Shown here piece by piece: positions 32,696-43,203 of a stretch of DNA of 64,000 bases (within the stretch, counting starts at the first letter, position 1; each line of letters starts with the position of its first letter). The notes under the pieces are model-generated. The model worked only from the letters and a program-made list of their open reading frames with translations. It searched no databases and was not told where the DNA came from. The stretch is from Xestospongia muta. Taxonomy: Eukaryota; Porifera; Demospongiae; Haplosclerida; Petrosiidae. Location of the stretch: positions 12,138,960 through 12,202,959 of the forward strand of contig OY848918.1 of NCBI GenBank assembly GCA_963693285.1. The letters run 5' to 3'. The position numbers were made by a program, and so were the translations under genes.

Positions 32696-32773
32696 ATACC
32701 CATGCATGTTGCTATAGTTACATGTGTGGGTAAAACCCTGTCATCGTATGGGACAATATTAGTCTTCATTTGT

Positions 32774-32846
32774 GTGTAATATTTGCCATGATGGTTTCTT
32801 CCTAAAACTAGTTCTAGTTGGAAGTAACCTGATGTATTACAAATAG
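32774..32846 (+). promoter_or_regulatory. SELENOS: SECIS element in the SELENOS 3' UTR
   Basis: The core ATGA starts at 32788. Helix 2 arms GGTTTCTTCC (32793-32802) and GGAAGTAACC (32820-32829) pair at nine of ten positions. TGAT follows at 32830-32833, giving the ATGA/GA quartet. The apical loop starts T-AAAA and can form a small upper stem (AAC with GTT), so a form II SECIS is likely. Outer pairing of TGTAAT (about 32775-32780) with ATTACA (about 32836-32841) is possible. An AATAAA signal follows at 32858-32863. Confidence 0.88.
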
Positions 32847-32963
32847 GAGACTATATAAATAAATTTATTATGTCAATTTTTTCTATCTTTATCGTGCCAC
32901 TTATGATGCTATTATTATTAAATTTATAATATGGGTGTGGTTATTTGACCACGCCTACCCAGC

Positions 32964-34651
32964 ATGGTGGATGAAACAACCAAGAAGACATTAGCAGCCA
33001 TTCCTTTACTGAAGACGAGAGCAGGACCACGTGATGGAGATGCTTGGGTGGCTCGATTAAAAGAGGAATATGTCTCACTGATAAAGGTGAGAGCTAAAAT
33101 GAAGTAGAAGTCACATGACCAATGTTGACTCTTTCCTTATTTAGTATGTCAGCAATAACAAGGAGGCTGACAATGACTGGTTTAGACTGGAATCAAATAA
33201 AGATGGCACCAGGTAACAAGTTAATGTAAGGCATGGTATACAATTTAGAGGTGGCAGCAAATATACTTGGGAGAGGAGGGCAATGTCATAAGTTAGAGCT
33301 AGTAGAGAATAAAGCGTGTACATTTGTTAGTAATGACTTGTAAGTTACTTGATGTAGTAGTTGTTAGTAATGACTTGTGAGTTACTTGATGTAGTAGTTG
33401 TAGTATTATTGATTATTGTGGATGTAGTATTGTTGTTATTGTTGTTTTACAGATGGTTTGGTAAATGTTGGCATATACAAGATCTGTTGAAATATGAATT
33501 TGACATTGAGTTTGATGTAAGTATTAAATGTATATTATTAGTAATGATTGATGGATGGAGAGTTGACACTAAGATAGATGGATGGATGGGAAGATGAATG
33601 GTTAGGTAGATGGATGGATGAATGGACAGATGGACAGATAGATGGATGGATGGGTGGAGTTTGTTATCATTATAATGTCACTATAGATTCCAGTGACTTA
33701 TCCTTCTACAGCACCTGAAATAGCTATACCAGAACTAGATGGTAAAACAGCTAAAATGTACAGGTATATCCTATTATAACAAATGGTCTATGACTTAAAA
33801 ATAAATTATTTCTATTGATTGGTTTGTAAATAGGAAGTATTATAAGTGATCATCCTGGTTACCAAATATTATTGACATTGGTTGCATAGCAACTGAAAAC
33901 ATGTATAGTACATGTATTTCTGTGTGTGTTTTATTAAAAAATTAAGATTACTTGTTTTCTATTTTGTATAGAGGAGGTAAGATATGTTTGACGGATCATT
34001 TTAAACCACTCTGGGCAAGAAATGTTCCCAAATTTGGAATAGCTCATGCTATAGCACTAGGAGTAAGTTTAGCAATAATAGATTTATAACATATTACTAT
34101 ATGTTAATAAATTATTTGAATAGAAAGTACTCTATTAATTTTATGTGTATATATTTTGAGCAAATAACTAGTAGACTTATCTTGTAAGTGAAAGATATAG
34201 AAGGAACTTTAATAAGTCACATAAAGTTTGAGTCTTAAACATGATCTTCTACAGCTATAAGTAGTCTTGTCCTTTCATTCTTGTACTCATATCCATAGAA
34301 GATCCTCAATTCATGACCAAAAGTTGTGTACTTGTAATTTATAAAGTTCCTTTTTGCCCTCTTCGTTTACCAGACCTTTTTATTTACTTGTTTAGTTTAC
34401 TACTTTATTGTTAATAAGATTAAGTGGATGCCATGTACATACTATTAATTATTACTTAAATATTTTCAGTAGCTCAGGAAACAAAGTGTCGAAGTGCTGA
34501 TTATAACAAATGTATATGTATGCCTATATTTATGTACTTATAGTTCATTTTTCAGTTAGGTCCCTGGGTAGCAGTAGAAATACCAGATTTAATTCAAAAA
34601 GGATTTGTGAAGCACAAAGACAGTGTTCAGAAAGATGATGACAATGACTAG
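32964..34651 (+). CDS. UFC1: UFM1-conjugating enzyme 1
   Basis: The E2-like enzyme of ufmylation: it takes UFM1 from UBA5 and passes it to the UFL1 ligase complex at the ER. Six exons: 32964-33086, 33145-33212, 33453-33516, 33687-33763, 33972-34062, 34556-34651. The product is 172 aa; human is 167. The match is strong along the whole length: [69 protein letters not shown], then the active site [12 protein letters not shown]. The catalytic cysteine falls at residue 116, as in human. The C-terminus is longer and acidic (KDDDND). It starts 268 bp after the SELENOS stop, in the same direction. Introns carry GGAT-type repeats (about 33545-33655). Confidence 0.96.
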
Positions 34652-36230
34652 GTGTTGGGGTGTTTATCTGAATAAGTTAATAAGTTTACCATTAATTAAA
34701 CATTTATTTATTTTATTATTACTTCAAAAATTGCTAGAATCTTCAATTATTAATTGATCACAGCTTAACAAACATCATATGGTTTCTAAACGTGATTCTA
34801 TACATGTATTGTTATAACAGATACTATAATGGTTGCTAGTATATTAGGTATAAGTAGTATATTTAATAGTATTTTCTTAAAACTATTTCCATATATGACT
34901 AGTATATTATATGTGTCATAAGTCTATACACAGTTCTAATAAATTTATATATTTACAAACCTCACTCAATGAATTTAACAACCTGTACATATATTGTACA
35001 TGTTTACTAGTTTTAACTTTATACATTACCACATATAGGAACTTATATGAGTGTCATATTCATATGTGAAACTCACACAACAATTTTATATGCTAAAATG
35101 AGATCACTTTTAGCAGTCAATTGTAATAGAGTGATGACTTGATGCTGTATATATGTGTGTGGGTGGTCAGTACATTGGTGTCAACAATTCCTAGAATGCA
35201 TCCACTAAGACAATTTTAAAAATTAATTCTATAATAGAATTAGTTCTAAAAATCATTTTTAGCAGATATTCTAAGACTTGATTCTTATGTTTGCTTTTGG
35301 TAGATCCATTCTAGGAATTGTATAATTATATGATTGTATGGTTGCCAGTATTATTAATTTGATTAAATAATTGGTGTGAAGAATTACTGGAATTCATCTG
35401 ATAGTTTTTCTGTAAAGTGGCCTAAATACTTTGGGACATTAGCATGGATAGGATCAAGACACTGAGGAGAGTTCAATATATCTTATTGTTCTATTAAAAT
35501 GTGATTACGCAAATATTAATAAGATATTGTTTTTGAATAAATAAGAATCAAACAAGTTGGACTCAAACCCATACTAATAGACTCATTCCGATACTGCATA
35601 TCAGAGTCCTTTGCGTCACTTGGTGAGCCATGGAACTCAGTTGTATGCTCAATTTTGTATTTAAGATTATATGATAATGATGACACAAATTTAATGCTAT
35701 GAATTTTCTATCATATCTACAATTAAAAGTGTAATAAAATTTGTATGTAGACACTGAACAGTTAAAAAAACAAAATTAAACGATAAATATATATCAATTT
35801 TAACGATTAAAAGTAATTTAAGAACCTAATTAAAATAAACACTGAAACAGAAATTAAACTACATTGATTGGGCGGGAAAAATATTATCGGCACGTGTACA
35901 CAACTAGAAAATAACACGTGAGCACCATTATGGCGGGAAAATATCAATTATTAGCACATGACTAACAAGCAAAGAGCCTTAATAGATTTTAATTAACTTT
36001 TGTAAAAAATTCTTGATTTAAATAATTTATTTAAAATTAAGTAAGGTAAAAATGGTACATAATTATAAAACTTGTATACTATATAGTATACAACAGCAAT
36101 GATGTAAAATGATTGTAGTATTAGAGTTTCATAAGAAATTGAATTCTAAACTAATTCATTTGTTAATAAAAATAATTGTTAAATAATTATCTTCAAAGTT
36201 AAAATTGACTTCCCAAATTTTAGTGAAAAA
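34652..36230. other. Non-coding AT-rich region after UFC1
   Basis: No supported gene. About 34766-34907 is closely repeated at about 40143-40278 (shared words include cagatactataatggttgct), so it is an interspersed repeat. The part near 34910-35130 has looser similarity to intron sequence near 7869-8060, including tcacttttagcagt. ORFs here are short and unconvincing. Confidence 0.5.
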
Positions 36231-36234
36231 AATG

Positions 36235-37785
36235 TTATTTAAAGAAAATTAATACATATAATAACAAACTATAAGAAAAAACTATAAAGAAAAAATCACA
36301 ACTAAAAATAAAAAAATAGTCTGTAAAAAGTCTGTAGTTGAAGAGTCCCCCAGTAGTCTGGTGTCTTTGTTGAAGAGTCCCCACGCAGTCTGGTGTCTTT
36401 GTTAAAGAGTCCCCAAGTAGTCCAGTGAAGGTCTCCAATCCAACAATTGTAGGAAAGAGAAAATAGAGAGTTCCCAAGAGTCCAGTCAGTCCACAAGTTG
36501 AGAACATAGAGGAAGAAAGAGAGAATAACAACTGGATTACTAAAGAATGGATGAGAGATGAATGGATGGAGAGACAGCTCACCTTTTTCACCAGTGCTGC
36601 TCCTGCAGGGAAAGAAAAAGAGAGTAGTTATGAACTGATAGTGACAATGAGTAGATAGAGAGTGAAGAGAGACAGAGGAAGTGAAAAGGGACCACCAACA
36701 CACACAGCACACACACACACACACACGCATCCTAGAAGATCAGAGCTTCCCCCCGCCACCTGGCGGCCTTGGATATTAAAAAAAAAATTTTTTAAAGGCC
36801 GCCAGGCGGCAGGGGGAAGATAATTAATAGGATTTGTATGAATGTGTGTATAGTGTATGGGCTGGATAGCCCAAAAAAATTTTAAAAAATTAAAAGAAGA
36901 GGAAAGAAGGCTTGAAAGAAGAAGACAGAAGAGACCAGGCAGGAGAGCGACTCATCTTTTACATCCAGAGAACCAAGAACAGTCAAAACACCAGAGAACA
37001 GTCTAAACATCAGAGAACGTCAGAGAACAGTCTAAAACATCAGAGAACATCAGACAACTCGTGGTAACTTTCAAATCGAGTCCTGTAGAAACGAAGAGGA
37101 AAGTCAATAAGAGAAATGATTGATACAAAAATAAAAAAAATAATAAAAAAGAACAAAAAAATTACAGAAAAGAAAATGATTATCCAGCGAAGAGGAGAGA
37201 TCCAACGAAGAGTAGAGTCGTGAAGAGGGGCGAAGTGGCGAACGAAGAGACGAGTCGTAGCGACGAAGACCCACGGGGGTCTGTGAACTAAAAAGGCTTG
37301 CAAATGGAGTCCATTTTATATTTTCAAGACATCTCTGTCATGCTTCATTACGACAAACACAAGGCACAAACTCGTGACAATTTGGCGGGAAATACTAGCA
37401 GACTCACACCACACGTGACCAACATTAATTGATTTTTAATTGATCTCATTAACAATAATTATTAATTGAAAGTCTTCTAAATGCATAAAAACATTATAGT
37501 ATTTTATCTATTCTAGCTCCAAAATTGTTAACAACAAGTATGACAACAAGTATAGTTAAAGCAGAATTATATAACTTTAGTGACAGTTTTTGATACCACT
37601 CAATAGCTGACAATATTATGTAATCTTTTTAACCAATTATATCAACCTGCTTTGTTAGTTAGCTTGTAATTCTATGACCCAGCCCACTGATCAACTAGAA
37701 GAAAATCAACAACAAAGAATGTGAACAGACATCTTACTCTCAATGAAGTTCAAGTTACATGAAATATCTGTATATATGAATACTA
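36235..37785. other. Repeat-rich non-coding region
   Basis: Contains roughly 35-40-bp tandem repeats around gagtcccc and tctggtgtctttgtt (36345-36430), a (CA)n tract (36705-36727), a foldback element (36746-36819) and a small tandem array built on cagagaacagtcta (about 36970-37050). Long minus-strand ORFs here are Ser/Leu/Phe-rich products of low-complexity sequence. No gene is supported. Confidence 0.5.
36746..36819. mobile_element. 74-bp GC-rich foldback palindrome
   Basis: CTTCCCCCCGCCACCTGGCG at the left and its near-perfect inverted copy ending GGCGGCAGGGGGAAG at the right enclose an A/T core. The arms are about 25 nt with two mismatches. High GC in an AT-rich setting suggests an inserted foldback element or the end of a larger one. 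No flanking duplication was assigned. Confidence 0.55.
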
Positions 37786-38427
37786 TTATAGAGACTCTAG
37801 GTCCAGTTCTGCTGAAATACCAAATACGTCTGGATCCATTTCCTCTTTTATAACTGGCTTCTCAATGCTATGTCCAAATAGACAACAAAAAGAAGAATAG
37901 CATTAGCTAAATATCATTTATTTTTCATTTTCATCTTTACAATCATGTGTCTCCATATTAATTTTATCTCCCTTTAATTTTAATGATATATTAAAATTAA
38001 GGAGGCGTGTTCATGCAGGCTGAAACATGATATGGATTGGTTACTCTATTGGGTCTCCAGATATACCTTCTCTTTGTGCTATAGTTATTATTGGGTCAAT
38101 AATTCCTGTGTATTTTATCATGCATGTTCTTCACATCAAACAGTTATTTCCTAAAATGGAAATAAGATTCAGTTATAATGAAAAACCACCTTAACAGAAC
38201 AAGTATTATTATGTGTAATTTTATTCTATTCAATGACATAATGCATATTAATAAGTTATGATATGACTTTTGGTCTCTTTTCCATCATTGCTATGTACAA
38301 TAGCTTGAAGTGTGTCACTGGTACATTTAATATCTGAATATATGGATTAAGACTTAGATAGAAGCCTGTATCTATAGTCTTACGGTCTCACCTTAATGCT
38401 AGCTTTCCTTGAAGTGTCCTAGTTAGT

Positions 38428-38468
<41 letters not shown>

Positions 38469-38535
38469 AGAGAGATATGACAAGTCAGTCATCATTACCT
38501 TTGTTCAAGGAGACGCCTTTATAAATTCTTCAACT
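37786..38535 (-). pseudogene. Possible decayed minus-strand gene (exon-like blocks)
   Basis: A last-exon-like block at 37867-37786 follows a good acceptor and reads IEKPVIKEEMDPDVFGISAE to a TAA; VIKEE resembles a sumoylation site. Other blocks with splice-like borders are near 38424-38392 (DTSRKASIK, after a (CT)n tract) and near 38535-38490, which has a TGA in its best frame. I could not join them into one frame. This is either a gene I failed to resolve or a pseudogene. The family is not recognised. Confidence 0.3.
38430..38475. repeat. (GA)n microsatellite
   Basis: A short GA run, again lying directly upstream (minus strand) of an exon-like block that ends in a gtgaga donor. Confidence 0.9.
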
Positions 38536-38906
38536 TTCTTTATAATTTGAACCTACAACAACAGCAAAACAAATTAAACACTAGTTGTTCATAACTATCA
38601 AACTATTCCTCACAGTTCTTGAAATAATATTTTGTACAAGACTTTTCAAACTAGCAGTACCAGACATTTGACAACATGTTAAAACGACTCATCAAGATGA
38701 CAAACGTGATACAACAACAGATCCTTCAACAGCAGCTTTCAACTGAAACGATCTTGAGAAAAGACAAAAATAGACGAGATAGTTGACATTCCTATCATTA
38801 AATGCCTATTTAACAATGTTGGCTCTTCTAATTTCTCCTTTTTAGTAGCCAGTTCATTAAATATTAAGAAGAAACTAAGAAGAAAAGAACAACAATTACA
38901 ACAACT

Positions 38907-39143
38907 ATGTCAATAACAACTCAATCACAAATCAATATAGTAAAGAAAACACTTGCAAAAAAAGATACAAAAGTTTGTGGAGGCTGTTTTAAAAATGATA
39001 ATGATAGTTCTGAAACTGTTGAATGGATACAGTGTGATTCCTGTCTATTATGGATATATATTACATGTACTATTCCAAAACTAAATGCAATAGCTGATAA
39101 CTACATTTGTCAATTTTCTAATACTGAGCATAACACTAAATAG
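38907..39143 (+). CDS. Small PHD-finger-like ORF
   Basis: A 78-residue ORF with CGGC, then WIQCDSCLLWIYITC and a late YICQF. The Cys spacing and the W-x-QCD-x-C core match PHD fingers. The usual His before the fifth ligand pair is replaced (WIYITC instead of WxHxxC) and the last Cys pair is incomplete. It may be one exon of a larger gene, or part of a transposon or pseudogene, since a MITE lies 260 bp downstream. Function is not assigned. Confidence 0.4.
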   Translation: MSITTQSQINIVKKTLAKKDTKVCGGCFKNDNDSSETVEWIQCDSCLLWIYITCTIPKLNAIADNYICQFSNTEHNTK

Positions 39144-39405
39144 TATAGTTGTCTGCTTGTGTCAAAATATTTGTATTATTATGTTCATTTGATATTACTA
39201 ATGTAAAATATCATTATGTCCTTTTTATGTTACAGAAAATAAAACCCTTACTTAAACACTCATCTTTGTTACCTTTTGTTCCTTCTATCTATAACTTTAT
39301 AACATCTCCTTTAGCTCCTCCAGACAAGGTAATCAATTCACAACATGCAACTTCTGCTGACATGTGAGAGAATGGAATAAAAACTTGAAAAGGTGTTAAA
39401 ATTTT

Positions 39406-39585
39406 GGGTGGTTCTTGGTGTGAATATGATGACATCATAATGAATAGCACATAGTGATGTCATCATATATGATGACATCACCTAAACGCTAAACTAAACC
39501 TAACATTATTAACTCTATGACACATAATGATGTCATCATAAGACAAGTTGTTACATCATCAGTCAAGTTACACCAAGAAGCACCC
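39406..39585. mobile_element. MITE with 8-bp target duplication, copy 2 (180 bp)
   Basis: The same family as 15485-15668 but inverted. It starts GGGTGGTTCTTGGTGTGAAT and ends in the inverted GGGTGCTTCTTGGTGTAACT. A perfect 8-bp direct repeat AAAATTTT flanks it (39398-39405 and 39586-39593). Internal sequence around TAATAATGTTAGGTTT matches copy 1 after reverse complementing. Confidence 0.88.
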
Positions 39586-40142
39586 AAAATTTTGGATAAC
39601 TTTCTCTGGCTAATTGCTCTCAATTTTGGTATTGTCTGCCATAGTGAAGTGAAAATTAAAATTTTCAGGTAATTAATTAATATTCACACCCACTATCAGT
39701 ATAATTGGCAGCTGTCTATATAAAATATTATGCTCAAACTAAGTTATGATAGTATAATGTGGACAGCTTTAATTACATGTTAGATGAAGGTAAATAAATC
39801 ATGATTCTAACATTGGATTAGTAAGGAGGTAATTGATTCATAATATCTCAATTATGTGAATTTTGTATGAAATTGTTTGACTATTTCCTCATTTGTTTGA
39901 TGACATTCTTAATTTGATGATGAAGGAAGTAATATCCATAAAATTAAGTTATTAAAACATATCACAAAAAATATCAGATCTTATCATTCATTTTCAACCC
40001 TTAAGTTGATTTCCTTATCATATTATTATAAAGGACCTTGAAATTATGAAAGCCTTTGGAAAAAGAATAGTATAATCACATTGTACTATTCTATATTAGC
40101 TGTATGTGTTAGGAAGGAATAGAGACCAGACAATAATGTAAT

Positions 40143-40278
40143 AAGCAAACATCATATGGTTTCTAAACCTGATTCTGTACATGTATTGTTATAACAGATA
40201 CTATAATGGTTGCTAGTATATTAGGTATAAATAGCATATTTGATGGTATTTTTTTGAAACTATTTCCATATGACCAGT
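40143..40278. repeat. Interspersed repeat, second copy of 34766-34907
   Basis: It shares long identical words with 34766-34907, such as acatcatatggtttctaaac and gttgctagtatattaggtat, in the same orientation 5.4 kb apart. Its class is unknown. Confidence 0.75.
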
Positions 40279-40610
40279 GGAGACAATTAATATCAACAAA
40301 ATGAGTTGCATATAATTGCTATAGGAATTGAGGGCAATGCAAACATGACCTTCTTTGAGTACTGACCAATAGATAGAATCACTGGCAAGCAACTTACATG
40401 AATGATATAATTAAAACACGTAACATTAACATTCCATTGGAATGATATGTAACTTAGAAGAGAGGTCTGCATCCAACAACAAAATGTGTAGTTTGAAATT
40501 TATCATTAGAAATTGGTTGTAAAATGAATGTTGGTTTATAAGAATAAAAAGGGATATAATAATAAAATCTTCTACTGTTACAAATAGAGGTGTTATAAAT
40601 TGGTATAAAG

Positions 40611-42243
40611 TTAAATTACATTACAGTATTTAGGGACTGAAGAAGCAGGATTGTTTTGTTTTAGATGACGGCAAACAACAGCTACCAGTAACATGGTGCA
40701 TCTATCATAAGTACAGGATGATTCAGAGTCAGTATTACCTATAAATGTATGAGTTATGTTTCACCAACAATTTATTTTAACAACTATAAATACTTAATAA
40801 CATATATATAAACATCGCTTACTTTCTAAATTCCCTACACCATAGCTATAACCAGCAAAACTGCCAAATCCATACACCAGTATGCTAAACGTTTTATTAG
40901 ACTGTGTGGTAATAGTATGTGAGGTTGGGTTAGTTATTGGTACTTGTGTACCATATCCCATAATGTTGTTATCACTATCATAGATGTTGTTCCATGTTAG
41001 AGATAGTGGTTGTCCATCCAATAACACTGTATCATTAGTAGTAGAAGCAATGTTAACATAATGAACTGTAAAATCTGATATATCTGGTGATATAAATGTA
41101 AAGCTCTCCAAGTATTGATTAATTGAAGAAATTATTGAAATAACAGGATCACCAAAGCCAGTGCCTAAATGTTGACCAGGTCCAAGTTGTGTCACTAAAA
41201 CAGGTTTGTTGCTAACCAAGGAACAATAGGCATTGTTGTTTGAGAATTGAAGATTACTGACATCTCCTGGACTTGACAAATTTATAGTAGATACACCAAC
41301 ATCACTGCAGGTATAATTCATTGTAGTATTATTTTCAGCTGCTACAATTTTGTAATATTGTCCAGGTCTATTAGCATAAGGAGTAAGGAGGAATTGTTTA
41401 CCCCATGTTACTGTGGGTGGGATCTGCTCAGTGATGTGTTGACAAGCTGCAACATTACTTGGGACATTACCACATTCATGACCACTGATTACAGTGAGTG
41501 GTTTATCTGATACTATACTAGTTCCACTGATATCAGCAGTTACTGCTCCAAACAGAAATGTTTGCATTTTGTGAAGAGTAACAGTGAATGGTGTTCCAGC
41601 TGTAACTGTCATACCTGGGCTTCCTGAACTCTGGATATCTTGAGGAACAGTAATAGTCTGAGTTGGAATAATAGTGACTGTAGTGTTGTCTTTATTTCCA
41701 ACCAGGAGTACTTCACTCAATCCATTAGCAGCTAGAGTTCCAGTAGACACTGCATAATATTGGTATTGGTTTATTTGATATTCTTGGTATGGGAAAGCCA
41801 GATAATCACCAATAGTAAAAATTTGATGATTAATCAGTAAGACTGAAATAGATTGAACACTGTCAGAGTAAACATGAATTCCTTTATCACGATTGGAGTA
41901 GCTGCTATCTGAAACAGCTAAGGACGTTGGGAGACTTACTATTGCTGGACTTATATTAGTAACATTTCCTGTTGTTATAACACCAGTGTTCTGTTCAACA
42001 GTGTAGCCGACAGGAGATGAAGATGAAGTGGTAATATATAGCCACAGACTAGATGTTATACCTCTATAATTGCGCGAGGCACCAATATAAAATTCAGCGC
42101 CACTAAATGACCCAAAGCAGCTTACAAAAACACCTACAAAAAATACATAATTATAATGTAAGATTATAATAAAGTATATATATATATATATATAACTTAT
42201 GTAACTTACCGAATAGTGTTGCTGTTAATAATACAATCCTCAT
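40611..42243 (-). CDS. Short IgGFc-binding domain protein (secreted)
   Basis: Three exons, 42243-42210, 42133-40823 and 40738-40611, predict 490 residues. Exon 1 encodes the signal peptide start MRIVLLTATLFG. Exon 2 encodes an IgGFc-binding-type domain (about 20-448), recognisable against copies B and C by LLVGNKDNTTVTIIPTQTI, SDKPLTVISGHECG and ITEQIPPTVTWGKQFLL. Exon 3 adds a 42-residue tail with cysteines and a short hydrophobic stretch (MLLVAVVC) before TAA. There is no IPT, AMOP, VWD or EGF and no convincing membrane helix, so it is probably secreted or weakly anchored. It lacks the tryptophan-rich insert. It is more diverged than copies A to C and keeps the short signal-peptide exon, but that exon is 34 nt here against 37 nt. 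Confidence 0.85.
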
Positions 42244-42556
42244 TGGTCCTCTAGTTTAAGCTCTTGTCAAATAACGTCTAAATATCTCTTCTGTTACTGC
42301 TTTCATTCATACAAATGCAGGCGCAGATGGAAAGCCTGACTATAAACCTCGCACCGTATATTCGGTACCATCCCGTCGTATAAGCGAGTAGCCCACCTTT
42401 AAAAAATGTTATTACATATTTGAGTACTACTAATAATTTTCCTTGACTTAACTCCCTGCCGTTTCTACGTGATTAGTACTATGTCTGATAACATGGCTTT
42501 AAAATGAAGGCAGCAGTTTTCTACCAGATCCTCATGGTCATGGACCTTTTCAAGTT

Positions 42557-42823
42557 ATGTGCTCCCCTTCAATAGTTTCAGTCAATGTAGAAATTAAATA
42601 TGCAATTAGAGTAACAAAGACTACAGTTACTACTAAACGTTATGCAAATTACTTAGAGGAGAGACTTTGTGTTGAGAAAAGACATGGTAAATGCATAATT
42701 ATTAAGAAATTTAAAACTAGAAATAGAGGATGGACGACCACTATTTCAGCACATAAAAACCTTAATTTTATTCAATATTCAGATAGACCATCAACAAAAT
42801 GGAGGAGACCTCATAACAATTAG
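42557..42823 (+). CDS. Unrecognised small ORF (88 aa)
   Basis: The frame is open upstream of the first ATG as well, so it may be an exon. The product is basic, rich in Lys, Arg and Thr, with no recognised domain. It lies between the start of the short IgGFc gene and a tandem satellite. It may be a transposon remnant or chance. Confidence 0.22.
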   Translation: MCSPSIVSVNVEIKYAIRVTKTTVTTKRYANYLEERLCVEKRHGKCIIIKKFKTRNRGWTTTISAHKNLNFIQYSDRPSTKWRRPHNN

Positions 42824-43203
42824 TCATTAATTGAGACAATACAGGAATCAATTATCCCCCTCCACCCCTGGCCCCTTGTCAGCATGCAGCTGTATTATGG
42901 CCATGTAAAGAAGGATCTAAAATTATTGCTGGGAAATCTCCAAGATATTTTCTTCAATAAAGTTTCCAAGTAATTGGGACATTAAACTTACACAAAATGA
43001 CTAGGGTATTGAAACGCTACAGAAAAGTACATTTAAATAATTCTGTCACTTAGATAGTCTGACTTGTCACGTAGTATGTTGTATACTAGATGCATTGCCT
43101 ATATTTTCATAGTATTATATAATAATCTTGATATGTGGTTTTGTTAACAGATTGTGTGAATAAGTCTAATGTATATAGCTAGCTAGTAATGTTGGATAAT
43201 GGT

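Noticed and set aside
36235..36730. Minus-strand Ser/Leu/Phe-rich ORFs
   Set aside because: They come from low-complexity and short tandem repeat sequence. No domain or splice structure is visible.
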